Shown in pieces: positions 14,644-22,755 of a stretch of 31,131 nt of DNA; the stretch's first letter is position 1; each line of letters opens with the position of its first letter. Below the pieces are notes generated by a model that did not search any database, had not been told where the DNA came from, and was given only the letters and a program-made list of their open reading frames with translations. The stretch covers positions 1-31,131 of the forward strand of contig DIXH01000030.1 in the NCBI GenBank assembly GCA_002428605.1, written 5' to 3'. This DNA is from Clostridiaceae bacterium UBA6085 (GTDB lineage: Bacteria > Bacillota > Clostridia > Clostridiales > Clostridiaceae). Position numbers and translations under genes: made by a program.

Positions 14644-14972
14644 TGATAGAGCTAAAGACAGACAGCTACGCTGAGTTACTGAAGGATTCAGAGATTCCTG
14701 TTTTCGTTGACTTCTTCGGCGAGAGCTGTGCAATATGCATGGAGCTCCTCCCGGGAGTCCATGAGATGGAAAAGGAGTTCGAGGGAAAGGTAACCTTCGC
14801 ATCAGTTGATACAGGAGCAGAGAGAAAGCTTGCAATGAAGGAAAGGGTAATGGGACTTCCGACCATGGCAATATATGAGAGCGGAGAGAAGAAGGCCATA
14901 GCAGGTCCAAAGGACATCAAGTCACTTGATGACGTTAAGGCGTTCATCAACGGCTATCTTGCAGGCAAATAG
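14643..14972 (+). CDS. Atypical thioredoxin with CAIC active site
   Basis: This is a 109-residue thioredoxin-fold protein. The redox motif is C29-A30-I31-C32 in GESCAICMELLP, not the usual WCGPC: the Trp is replaced by Ser and the Pro by Ile. The cis-proline loop is intact (GLPT, P73). A variant CxxC alters redox potential, so its targets may differ from those of housekeeping thioredoxin. Overlap with trxB makes it the probable partner of that reductase. TrxB plus an atypical thioredoxin is known from glycine-reductase clusters of amino-acid-fermenting Clostridia, but no grd genes are in the window, so the link is only suggestive. A strong terminator follows. Confidence 0.88.
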   Translation: MIELKTDSYAELLKDSEIPVFVDFFGESCAICMELLPGVHEMEKEFEGKVTFASVDTGAERKLAMKERVMGLPTMAIYESGEKKAIAGPKDIKSLDDVKAFINGYLAGK

Positions 14973-15039
14973 TCAAAAGAGCAGCTAAGAGTCAGGACTT
15001 TTAAGGTCTGACTGATAAGAAGATCCGATATTAAAATCA

Positions 15040-15089
15040 GGCATGCGGGAACCTAAGGTATGGGGTTCCTTCATGCCTTCTGTTTTTTT
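15040..15089 (+). terminator. Intrinsic terminator after trxB-thioredoxin
   Basis: GGCATG (15040-15045) plus GGAACC (15048-15053) pair with GGTTCC (15064-15069) plus CATGCC (15072-15077), with a small 2+2 internal loop. TTCTGTTTTTTT follows. Confidence 0.9.
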
Positions 15090-15200
15090 ATCCCCCCATG
15101 TTCATATGCAATCCCAATTGTGTCATAATATATTCTAGTAAAGACTCAGGTGAATGGCAGCATTATGATTGCCGAAGTTTATGAGCATCTTGGAGGTAAA

Positions 15201-16274
15201 ATGAGAATTAGGAAGATCGTACCGGCTCTCCTTGCGATTGCGTTGGCCGGATCGCTATATGCCTGCACGGCTGAAGATAGGCCTGCACCAACCGAGCCCT
15301 CGGGGACGTCCAAGGTAAGGGTAGGGATGTCAAGAGATGAATGGGAGCTCTCGGATAAGGTGCTTGAGGATGCGGTACTTGGAGGACTTGATAGGGTCCT
15401 TGCTGATTTTGAGGTAAAATCGCAGGTCATGGTTTCAAAGGCTTCAGACCAGTATGAGAATAACCTTGATGCACTTGCCAAAGAAAACGACCTGATCATT
15501 AGTGCGGGACTGAAGATGGCTCCCATGGTCTTGCGCATTGCAATGGAATATCCTGACAGGAAATTTCTAATCATCGACGGGAGTGCAGAAGCTCCAAATG
15601 TCAGGTCTGTTGAGTTCAGGGAGAATGAAGGTGCCTACCTTATGGGCATCATCGCCGGAAGCATGACGAAGACAGGACGGGTTGGCTTCATAGGGGGAAT
15701 GGAGCTGCCTGTCACAAGAAGGTATGAGGCTGGATTCATAGCCGGTGTAATGTCTGTGAATGAGGAAGCCGGGAATCTTCTGGTTGAGGGTACCATGATA
15801 AAGTATTCAGGCTCATTTACCGATTCTTCAAAGGTCCGGTCGCTTGCAGGAGACCTTTACAGCCAGGGTGCTGACATTGTAATGCATGCGGCGGGGCTCT
15901 CGGGAGAAGGGCTCTACGAGGCTGCAGAGGATATGGGGATGCTTGCGCTGGGTTCTGAGAGGGATGAGGCTGCCGCCTATCCTGAAAGGGCTTCAGTGAT
16001 ACTTGCTTCTGTGGTGAAGGATGCCGGAAGGTATGCGTATGATTCAGTGAAGGATGTATTGGAGGGCAGCTTCACACAGGGCCAGGTGTCCTCCGGAATA
16101 ATGGAAGGCGGGATAAGGATCTCAGATACGATTCATCCTGGCCTGGCTGCCGATGCCGATCTTCTTGACCTGCTCGAGTCAGCAGCATCGGAAATCTCGG
16201 AGGGTACTCTTGCAGTACCGGAGGATCCCGATGAGCTTGAGGCGATCTATCCTGAAGAAGAGGACCAGCCATAG
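15201..16274 (+). CDS. BMP/PnrA family substrate-binding lipoprotein
   Basis: The start at 15201 is chosen because GGAGG lies four bases upstream (TTGGAGGTAAAATG) and a signal peptide follows at once; an ATG at 15150 is in frame but has no such site. The 357-residue product starts MRIRK, then a hydrophobic stretch ending in lipobox SLYAC (C22). The mature part has the BMP/Med fold pattern: DLIISAGLKMA, then YPDRKFLIIDGS, then FRENEGAYLMGIIAGSMT, and GFIGGMELPVTRRYEAGF. Homologues bind nucleosides and feed an ABC importer, but no permease or ATPase gene is adjacent, so this is an orphan binding protein that may share a transporter elsewhere or act as a sensor (Med of Bacillus subtilis is a precedent). 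The C-terminus is strongly acidic. Confidence 0.85.
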   Translation: MRIRKIVPALLAIALAGSLYACTAEDRPAPTEPSGTSKVRVGMSRDEWELSDKVLEDAVLGGLDRVLADFEVKSQVMVSKASDQYENNLDALAKENDLIISAGLKMAPMVLRIAMEYPDRKFLIIDGSAEAPNVRSVEFRENEGAYLMGIIAGSMTKTGRVGFIGGMELPVTRRYEAGFIAGVMSVNEEAGNLLVEGTMIKYSGSFTDSSKVRSLAGDLYSQGADIVMHAAGLSGEGLYEAAEDMGMLALGSERDEAAAYPERASVILASVVKDAGRYAYDSVKDVLEGSFTQGQVSSGIMEGGIRISDTIHPGLAADADLLDLLESAASEISEGTLAVPEDPDELEAIYPEEEDQP

Positions 16275-16345
16275 CAATAATCCCATATGGAGCACTTTTG
16301 ATCAGGATCCGGAAGGATCTGAAATATCAACATGGAGGGACTAAA

Positions 16346-17134
16346 ATGTCAAAGGTTTCTGCGACCTACCTGAAGAACACTGAAGATGAAATTGAAAGGC
16401 TTAAGGATTGGGATGGCAAAGGGCAAAATAATGCAGCACTCTTGCCGGAGCCTGTAAGAAAGCATCTAAGCCTCTGCGGATATGAGGGGAAAAGGCTTCC
16501 TGTTTCCGGATGGGTGATCTGGAAGGAGACAAGCATACGTTTCGGTCCCGACAAGCCTTGGACAAGCCTTGCAACGCAGCAGTTCAACTCAGCTGTGTCT
16601 CCGTTCAGGGCAGCCTACATGAAGACCAGGATGTTCGGACTGCTTCCTTTCGAGGGTCTGGACCTTTCAATCGGTGGTACGGGCAGCATGCTTGGAAAGC
16701 TTGCTGGAATAGTTAACGTACTTGACGAGAAGGGGGTTGAGATGGATGCCTCAGGGATCGTTACGCTTCTCGCTGAAGCAACGATGATACCGGGGATGCT
16801 TCTTATGCCTTACATTACCTGGGGAAGCGTTCAGGGGAATGTGGTCAATGCTTCAATGACACTAAAGGGGATAACTGTCACTGGAAGGTTCATATTCGGA
16901 GATGACGGACTTTTCAGGAGCTTCGAGAGCGATGACAGGTACTATGCGAATCCAGATGGAGGGAATGAGCTTAGGCCATGGAGGGTTGAGTGTGAGAGGT
17001 ACGGTGAAGCTGACGGGATAAGGTTCCAGTCGGTCGTTACTGCATCCTGGAAGCTCCCTGAAGGACTCTACGAATACTGGCGCGGGACCATAGAACGGGT
17101 TGAGTCAGGTGCTGAAGGGATAGTCTTCTCCTGA
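16346..17134 (+). CDS. DUF6544/DUF6920-like protein of unknown function
   Basis: The start at 16346 follows GGAGG by seven bases; an earlier in-frame start at 16298 lacks support. The product has 262 residues and no signal peptide. It begins with a charged helix, then LLPEPVRKHLSLCGYEG, a beginning typical of a family of uncharacterised proteins that I recall as DUF6544 (renumbered DUF6920). Family features visible are the GKxLPVSGWVIWKE strand, the ATQQFNS motif, GGTGSMLGKLAGIV, and the EATMIPGMLLMP segment with a following Trp. No catalytic residues can be named. It starts 71 bases after the BMP lipoprotein gene without a clear terminator between, so co-transcription is possible. Confidence 0.65.
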   Translation: MSKVSATYLKNTEDEIERLKDWDGKGQNNAALLPEPVRKHLSLCGYEGKRLPVSGWVIWKETSIRFGPDKPWTSLATQQFNSAVSPFRAAYMKTRMFGLLPFEGLDLSIGGTGSMLGKLAGIVNVLDEKGVEMDASGIVTLLAEATMIPGMLLMPYITWGSVQGNVVNASMTLKGITVTGRFIFGDDGLFRSFESDDRYYANPDGGNELRPWRVECERYGEADGIRFQSVVTASWKLPEGLYEYWRGTIERVESGAEGIVFS

Positions 17135-17181
17135 AGGATCGACGCTGGCCAATATTAAAACAATGTATACAGAAATATCCT

Positions 17182-17254
17182 CTCCAGTCTATAAGTTCAC
17201 ACTAAAATCAAAATTGAAGAGATGATTATTGGTGGAGTTCACCCAGACTGGAGG
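17182..17254 (+). promoter_or_regulatory. Possible ribosome-binding-site-masking stem in the leader of the COG2910-like gene
   Basis: CTCCAGTCT (17182-17190) is the exact complement of AGACTGGAG (17245-17253). The right arm includes most of the only ribosome binding site (GGAGG, 17250-17254) of the gene starting at 17262. A smaller hairpin GGTG/CACC (17231-17234 with 17240-17243) sits directly before it. The nine-pair stem could hide the site from ribosomes until something opens it. Confidence 0.45.
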
Positions 17255-17261
17255 TTTTTGT

Positions 17262-17903
17262 ATGAAGGTAGGACTTGTAGGTGCCACGGGAATGATAGGG
17301 TCAAGGATACTTGACGAGCTTGCAGCAAGGGAGCATCTGGTTGCGGCAATAGCGAGGAATCCATCGAAGGTGCCTGGATACACGACAGTAATAGCCTGCT
17401 ACGGCGACATATTCAAACCTGATACCATCCTTAGCCACATTATGGATTATGATGTGCTCATAAGTGCTCTGGCTCCTGATCTGAAGGACCTTGGCAGCTT
17501 CGTGGAAGCACAGAGGAACCTTGTATATATTGCCGAAAAGTCTGGTGTAAGGAAGCTTATAGTCATAGGTGGTGCAGGGAGCCTCAAGAACCATTCAGGG
17601 TCAAAGCTTATGGATTCGCCATTGTTCCCTGAATCCTGGAAGGGTGTGGCGTCAGTGCATGAAATGGCGCTTAAGGTATACAAGGAACTTAAGGGTCAGT
17701 CGTTCACCTGGACAAGCGTAAGCCCGGCAGCCATGATATCACCAGGCGAGAGGACAGGTAAATACAGGCTGAGCCTTGATGAGACACTGGTCGTTGATGA
17801 CAACGGCAATTCATCGATTTCTGCTGAGGATCTGGCGGTACTCGTCGTGGACCTGGTTGAAAATGATGCCTATTCAAACATGAGGCTGGCATCCGGAAAC
17901 TGA
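17262..17903 (+). CDS. NAD(P)-binding epimerase-like protein (COG2910/NmrA type)
   Basis: The start at 17262 has GGAGG seven bases upstream and places the dinucleotide-binding motif at the very N-terminus (MKVGLVGATGMIGSRI), as in atypical short-chain dehydrogenases. The 213-residue length fits the COG2910/YhfK-like group. Further family features are the DVLISAL strand, VRKLIVIGGAGSL, and the SFTWTSVSPAAM stretch near the substrate side. The usual catalytic YxxxK is not evident, as in other NmrA-like proteins, which often work as redox sensors or flavin/quinone reductases. Substrate unknown. A monocistronic unit is likely: an inverted repeat masks the ribosome binding site and a terminator follows the stop. 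Confidence 0.82.
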   Translation: MKVGLVGATGMIGSRILDELAAREHLVAAIARNPSKVPGYTTVIACYGDIFKPDTILSHIMDYDVLISALAPDLKDLGSFVEAQRNLVYIAEKSGVRKLIVIGGAGSLKNHSGSKLMDSPLFPESWKGVASVHEMALKVYKELKGQSFTWTSVSPAAMISPGERTGKYRLSLDETLVVDDNGNSSISAEDLAVLVVDLVENDAYSNMRLASGN

Positions 17904-17916
17904 ATATGGTCAGTAC

Positions 17917-17945
17917 AGGCCGGGAAGAACCCGGCCTTGTTTTTG
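17917..17945 (+). terminator. Intrinsic terminator after the COG2910-like gene
   Basis: AGGCCGGG (17917-17924), loop AAGAA and CCCGGCCT (17930-17937) are followed by TGTTTTTG: a compact GC-rich stem with a T-rich tail. Confidence 0.9.
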
Positions 17946-18019
17946 TCGTGGTATAATCAGGTAAGGAAGAATGCTTAGATAATATATGCAAGCATTACAG
18001 CTGGAAGGAATGATTGATT

Positions 18020-20170
18020 TTGGGAAACATACTGGTACTGGCCGAGAAGCCCTCGGTAGGCAAGGATATAGCAAAGGCGCTTGGAGCAGTCTCGTCAAAG
18101 GAAGGGTATATGGAGGGTAAGGGCTACGTGGTCACGTGGGCCATGGGCCATCTGGTGACGCTTGCTGACCCTGAGGAATATGACAAGAAATACCAGACAT
18201 GGAGGATGGAGGACCTTCCCATCTTGCCAGAAAGGATGAGGCTTACAGTCATAGGGCAGTCATCAAGGCAATACAAGACGGTCAAGTTCCTTATGGACAG
18301 GAAGGATGTCGACAGCATAGTCATAGCGACCGATGCCGGAAGGGAAGGGGAGCTTGTGGCAAGGTGGATCATAAAGGTTGCAGGTGTAAAAAAGCCCATG
18401 AAGAGGCTCTGGATATCCTCAGCAACCGAAAAGACAGTGAGGGAGGGATTCACGAAGCTCAGGGATTCCCGCGAGTACGACAACCTCTACAGGTCTGCAG
18501 AAGCCAGGAGCCATGCTGACTGGATTGTCGGGATAAACGCGACCAGGGCGCTGACAGTAAAGCACAATGCACAGCTTTCACTTGGTCGCGTTCAGACTCC
18601 TACTCTTGCGATAATAAGGAAGCGTGAGGAGGAGATAAATTCCTTCAGGAGCGTCGATTTTTATGAGGTCGGAATCGAAGCCAAAGGCGCAGCCTTCGCC
18701 ATGGAAGGCGGAAGGATATTTGAGAGGGAGAAGGCCGAGGCAATAAGGGAAAAGCTTGTAAGGGCAACCCTTAAGATTGACGATGTGGCCGTAGCCGAAA
18801 AGAAGACAGAACCTCCCCTGCCATACGACCTTACCGAGCTCCAGAGAGACTGCAACAGCCTCTACGGCTTCAGTCCAAAGGAGACGCTTAACCTGATGCA
18901 GACACTTTATGAGAGGCACAAGGTCCTTACATACCCGAGGACTGATTCAAGGTATCTGACAAGGGATCTTGTGTCTACCCTGCCTGACAGGATCAGGGCG
19001 TCGGCGAAGGGGCAGCTTTCTGTAATCGGGCAGGACCTCATAAGAAAGGGATTTTCAGGGAAGCTCCGGTGCGTTGATGACAGCAAGGTAGGAGACCATC
19101 ATGCGATAATCCCGACGGAGGATGAAGCAAGGACAGGTGCACTGACTGACAAGGAGAAGAAGGTATATGACCTTGTGGTGTCAAGGTTCATTGCGGCCCT
19201 TTCTGCGCCGTATGTCTACAGGGAGGTAGCCATAAAGGCATCAGCCGGAGGAGAGAGATTCTCGATAAAGGCAAGGACCACAGTGTCACCTGGCTACAGG
19301 GCCGTTCCCGGTCACAAGGGCGATGAGAAGGATGACCTGAAGCTCCAAGAGTTCAGGAAGGGTGATTCATTCCCTGTAGAGAAGGCACATATCAGGACCG
19401 GAAAGACGACTCCTCCTGAGCCCTTCAATGAAGGCACGCTGCTTACTGCGATGGAGAATCCATTGAAGTACATGGAGGGTGGGGACAAGGAGCAGAGGGA
19501 AGCTCTGTCATCCTCATCAGGTCTCGGCACTGTAGCCACAAGGGCTGATATCATCGAAAAGCTGTTCTCATCCTTTGTCATCGAGAAGAGGGGCAAGGGC
19601 ATATATACAACCTCAAAGGGAAGGCAGCTTCTGACACTGGCTCCTGAGGATTTGAAATCGCCTGCCCTCACAGCTGACTGGGAGCACAGGCTGAGCCTCA
19701 TTAAGGAGGGGAAGCTTGCGCAGGACAAGTTCATAGGAGACATGGAGGAATATGCCAGGAAGGTTGTGAGGGAGATAAGGGCCTCACAGGGAACCTTCAG
19801 GCATGACAATCTCACAGGCTCTAAATGCCCTGATTGCGGCAAGGCGCTGCTTGAGGTCAAGGGCAAGAACAGCGTGATGCATGTCTGCCAGGACAGGGAA
19901 TGCGGATTCAGGAAGACAATATCCACTGTTACCAATGCAAGATGCCCTGAGTGCCACAAGAAGATGGAACTTATCGGCGAAGGTGACAACAAGCAGTTCA
20001 GATGCATCTGCGGTCACAGAGAGAAGCTTTCGGCCTTCAACGAAAGGCGTGAGAAGGAAGGAACGGCAATGTCGAAGAGGGACGTCGGTAAATTCCTCAA
20101 GGATATGGAAAAGGAATCCGAGCCGCTGAACTCAGCACTTGCAGATAAGCTGAAGGACCTGTTCAAGTAG
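18020..20170 (+). CDS. topB: DNA topoisomerase III (TopB)
   Basis: This type IA topoisomerase relaxes and decatenates single-stranded or hemicatenated DNA. The Toprim domain carries AEKPSVG with the catalytic Glu (about residue 9) and ATDAGREGE (about 103-111). The active-site Tyr lies in LTYPRTDSRYL (about Y305). The C-terminus, unlike the short Escherichia coli tail, has two zinc-ribbon-like modules (CPDCG with CxxxxCGF, then CPECH with CICG) between about 600 and 675. The start is uncertain: TTG at 18020 gives MGNILVLAEKPSVG, the typical family N-terminus; TTG at 18014 is six bases upstream, nearer to GGAAGGAA (18003-18010). The gene appears monocistronic. TopB is sometimes carried on conjugative elements, but nothing here supports that and composition matches the neighbours. 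Confidence 0.93.
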   Translation: MGNILVLAEKPSVGKDIAKALGAVSSKEGYMEGKGYVVTWAMGHLVTLADPEEYDKKYQTWRMEDLPILPERMRLTVIGQSSRQYKTVKFLMDRKDVDSIVIATDAGREGELVARWIIKVAGVKKPMKRLWISSATEKTVREGFTKLRDSREYDNLYRSAEARSHADWIVGINATRALTVKHNAQLSLGRVQTPTLAIIRKREEEINSFRSVDFYEVGIEAKGAAFAMEGGRIFEREKAEAIREKLVRATLKIDDVAVAEKKTEPPLPYDLTELQRDCNSLYGFSPKETLNLMQTLYERHKVLTYPRTDSRYLTRDLVSTLPDRIRASAKGQLSVIGQDLIRKGFSGKLRCVDDSKVGDHHAIIPTEDEARTGALTDKEKKVYDLVVSRFIAALSAPYVYREVAIKASAGGERFSIKARTTVSPGYRAVPGHKGDEKDDLKLQEFRKGDSFPVEKAHIRTGKTTPPEPFNEGTLLTAMENPLKYMEGGDKEQREALSSSSGLGTVATRADIIEKLFSSFVIEKRGKGIYTTSKGRQLLTLAPEDLKSPALTADWEHRLSLIKEGKLAQDKFIGDMEEYARKVVREIRASQGTFRHDNLTGSKCPDCGKALLEVKGKNSVMHVCQDRECGFRKTISTVTNARCPECHKKMELIGEGDNKQFRCICGHREKLSAFNERREKEGTAMSKRDVGKFLKDMEKESEPLNSALADKLKDLFK

Positions 20171-20191
20171 GGATCAGCGCGAAATTGCACC

Positions 20192-20205
20192 TGCAAACGT
20201 TTCCG
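20192..20205 (+). promoter_or_regulatory. Candidate CcpA catabolite-response element upstream of iorA
   Basis: TGCAAACGTTTCCG matches the cre pattern TGNAANCGNTNNCA at all fixed positions but the last. It lies 52-65 bases before the iorA start, in the only gap between topB and iorA. Carbon-catabolite control of amino-acid oxidation would make sense, but one site with a mismatch is weak evidence. Confidence 0.3.
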
Positions 20206-20256
20206 TGCTATCATATAACCATAGCGAAACTATTAACATCGGGGGTGTTTTAGAGA

Positions 20257-22047
20257 GTGATTGGGGAAAAGAAGATACTTTCAGGGAACCAGGCCATAGC
20301 AAGGGGGTTCTACGAAGGCGGAGGTCTCATCGCAGCCAGCTATCCGGGTTCTCCTACCGTTGAGATGATGGAGTCGGTAAAGGAATACGAGGGCATCTAT
20401 GCTGAATTCAGCGTAAACGAAAAGGTGGCCCTGGAGGTTTCAATCGGCGGTTCATTCTATGGTGCAAGGTCAATGGCTACAATGAAGCATGTAGGTGTCA
20501 ATGTGGCTATGGATCCACTTATGACATTTACGGAAACTGAGGTCAACGGGGGATTTGTCCTGGTGTCCGGAGATGACCCCGGAATGGCTAGCTCCCAGAA
20601 CGAGCAGGACAACCGGATAATAGGCAAGTTTGCCAATATGGGAGTCTTCTGCCCTGGAAGCAGCCAGGAAGCAAAGGACTACATGGTACAAGCCCTGGAG
20701 CTTTCAGAAGGCTTCGGGATGCCGATGCTTGTGGATATAACCTCGAGGGTCTGCCATTCCCGCGGAGTTGTCGAGTGCTTTGACAGGAAGGAAAAGAAGC
20801 CGGCAGGCTTCACACCTGACAATTCGAAATACACCATGCTTCCGCCTTTCACACATGAAAGGCAGCATGCGATGGTTGACAGGATAAGGAAACTGTCCGA
20901 CTACGCCTATGACTCACCGCTTAATCTGATCGAAGAAGTGGAGGGCTCAAGGGTCCTTCTTGTTGCGACCGGGCTCATGTACTACAACCTGAAGGAGCTT
21001 AAGCTGCCTTACTCCATATACAGGCCAGGAATGGCATATCCCTTGAGCAAAAGGCGATTCTCTGAATTTGCCGAGAAGTATGAGAGGATAATAGTCATCG
21101 AGGAGCTTATGCCTTTCATGGAGAATGAGGTAAGCCTCATGGGCATCAGCTGCGAAGGCAAGAAGCATTTTTCCTTCACGGGTGAGCTGAATTCTGAGGA
21201 TATCGAGAGAGGTCTTGCAGCTGCAGGGCTTGTCACAGGAAGAACCACAGAGGACCACAAGGATGCTTTGGTACCTTCAAGACCGCCGATGTTCTGCTCG
21301 GGCTGCCCACACAGGCCGGTATTTGACGTTCTGAAGAAGATGAAGGTCAAGGTCATGGGGGACATAGGCTGCTATTCCATGGCAGTGCTTCCTGCGTTTA
21401 CCGCTGCACATACCATGATAAGCATGGGAGCCACGGTAGGGATAACAAAGGGAATGAGCAAGGCAATGAGGCTTTTGGGAGATGATGAACCCATCGTTTC
21501 AGTTATAGGAGATGGAACGTTCTTCCATTCCGGAATGACCGGCTTTGCGAATCTTCTTCATCAGCGTGACCCTGAGGACAACATGACTTTCCTTATCCTT
21601 CAGAATGGCACCACAGCAATGACAGGTGGTCAGCCGAACGGGTCCTCAGGGAAATACGACAACAATGAAGGAATGGACATTGGCATAAGGCAGCTTCTTG
21701 AGACCATGGGTTTTGACAACATCCGGGAAGTTGACCAGTTCGACTATAAGACTCTGAAGGCTGTGATCACTGAGGAAACAAAGAGAAAAGGGATCTCCGT
21801 GATAATCACAACAAGGCCATGCGCCTTGAGGTTCAAGGTCAAGGAACCGCATTTCTATGTTGACCCTAAGATCTGCATAGCCTGCAGGACCTGCGTAAAG
21901 ACAAACTGTCCGCCTATAAGGATGAAGCAGTATGAAGGAATTGACAAGCTCAAATCATCGATAGACAAGGACATGTGCGTAGGATGCTCGGTATGCTCGC
22001 AGGTTTGTCCTGTGAATGCGATTAAGAGAACGGAGGTCGAAAGCTGA
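20257..22047 (+). CDS. iorA: Indolepyruvate:ferredoxin oxidoreductase, alpha subunit
   Basis: IorA is the thiamine-pyrophosphate and iron-sulfur subunit of the enzyme that converts arylpyruvates (from Trp, Phe, Tyr) with CoA to aryl-acetyl-CoA, CO2 and reduced ferredoxin. At 596 residues it has the normal length. The pyruvate-ferredoxin-like N-terminal domain begins GNQAIARGFYEGG and has the AASYPGSPT motif. The TPP domain shows CSGCPHRP, GDIGCYSM and the GDGTFFHSG...N signature. The C-terminus carries two [4Fe-4S] motifs, CIACRTC/NCPPI and CVGCSVCSQVCP. The start is GTG, supported by GGGGGTG nine bases upstream. The stop overlaps the iorB ATG (TGATG), so the subunits are made together. Confidence 0.95.
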   Translation: MIGEKKILSGNQAIARGFYEGGGLIAASYPGSPTVEMMESVKEYEGIYAEFSVNEKVALEVSIGGSFYGARSMATMKHVGVNVAMDPLMTFTETEVNGGFVLVSGDDPGMASSQNEQDNRIIGKFANMGVFCPGSSQEAKDYMVQALELSEGFGMPMLVDITSRVCHSRGVVECFDRKEKKPAGFTPDNSKYTMLPPFTHERQHAMVDRIRKLSDYAYDSPLNLIEEVEGSRVLLVATGLMYYNLKELKLPYSIYRPGMAYPLSKRRFSEFAEKYERIIVIEELMPFMENEVSLMGISCEGKKHFSFTGELNSEDIERGLAAAGLVTGRTTEDHKDALVPSRPPMFCSGCPHRPVFDVLKKMKVKVMGDIGCYSMAVLPAFTAAHTMISMGATVGITKGMSKAMRLLGDDEPIVSVIGDGTFFHSGMTGFANLLHQRDPEDNMTFLILQNGTTAMTGGQPNGSSGKYDNNEGMDIGIRQLLETMGFDNIREVDQFDYKTLKAVITEETKRKGISVIITTRPCALRFKVKEPHFYVDPKICIACRTCVKTNCPPIRMKQYEGIDKLKSSIDKDMCVGCSVCSQVCPVNAIKRTEVES

Positions 22048-22640
22048 TGAAGGCTGCAGGGATAATAATAGCAGGAGTCGGAGGCCAGGGGCTGGTTCTC
22101 GCAACAAGGATGATTGCAGAGGCGGCTTTCAAGGCTGGAATGGATGTCAAGACCAATGACGTGGTCGGGCTGTCACAAAGGGGCGGCTCAGTCTGGGGTA
22201 CTGTAAAGATAGGTGAGAAGATAGATTCCCCTAATATCCTGCCGGGTACTGGGGACATCCTCATAGGGATGGAGCCTCTTGAAGCCCTGAGATGGAGCGG
22301 AGCCATGAGGGAGGGCGGAATAATCGTCCTCAATGAGAACAGGGTGTACCCGACTCCGGTGCTGCTTGAGCAGGCGGAGTATCCTGAGAAAGAATTCGGG
22401 GATCTGAAGAAAAGATTCAAGGTAATTTCCACGGATGCCAGAGAAGCTGCAAGAGAGGCAGGCAACATAAAGGCGGCGAACTCTGTTATGCTTGGCATAC
22501 TTGCAGGTATAATTGAAATGCCTGAGGATGCCTTCATTGAAGTGATAAGAGAGCATGTTCCGAAATCAGCGGTTGAAGAGAACATCGCCGCTTTCAGGAA
22601 GGGCATTGAGATCTCAATGACAGCGAAAAAAGAGGGTTAA
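22047..22640 (+). CDS. iorB: Indolepyruvate:ferredoxin oxidoreductase, beta subunit
   Basis: IorB is the gamma-domain-like subunit that completes the indolepyruvate:ferredoxin oxidoreductase with IorA. It has 197 residues, as usual. The family N-terminus IIIAGVGGQGLVLATRMIAEAA (shown in part at 6-25) is a glycine-rich strand-turn-helix. It is followed by TNDVVGLSQRGGSVWGTVKIG, the conserved segment that contacts the TPP site of the partner. The C-terminal part is helical and ends with Lys-rich residues. Translation is coupled to iorA through a one-base overlap. A long hairpin follows the stop. Confidence 0.94.
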   Translation: MKAAGIIIAGVGGQGLVLATRMIAEAAFKAGMDVKTNDVVGLSQRGGSVWGTVKIGEKIDSPNILPGTGDILIGMEPLEALRWSGAMREGGIIVLNENRVYPTPVLLEQAEYPEKEFGDLKKRFKVISTDAREAAREAGNIKAANSVMLGILAGIIEMPEDAFIEVIREHVPKSAVEENIAAFRKGIEISMTAKKEG

Positions 22641-22659
22641 GCTGGCAGCTGACCATAAT

Positions 22660-22709
22660 GCAGAACATTTGAGTTGCAGCCGCCAGGCTTTTGTCTGGCG
22701 GCTGTTCTG
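22660..22709 (+). terminator. Hairpin after iorB
   Basis: CAGCCGCCAG (22677-22686) pairs perfectly with CTGGCGGCTG (22695-22704). The helix can continue as GCAGAA (22660-22665) with TTCTGC (22705-22710) across a bulge. No T tract follows, so it may be a weak terminator or an mRNA-stabilising structure rather than a full stop before the next gene. Confidence 0.6.
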
Positions 22710-22755
22710 CAGGTAGAAGTCACAAGCTTAAGTCAATATGGAGGAGGCAACGCTT

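Noticed and set aside
13720..14972. Glycine reductase gene cluster
   Set aside because: TrxB plus an atypical thioredoxin is suggestive, but no grd genes or in-frame selenocysteine UGA contexts were seen nearby; a terminator closes the pair.
18020..20170. Mobile-element topoisomerase
   Set aside because: TopB occurs on conjugative elements, but composition matches the neighbours and no conjugation or integrase genes flank it.
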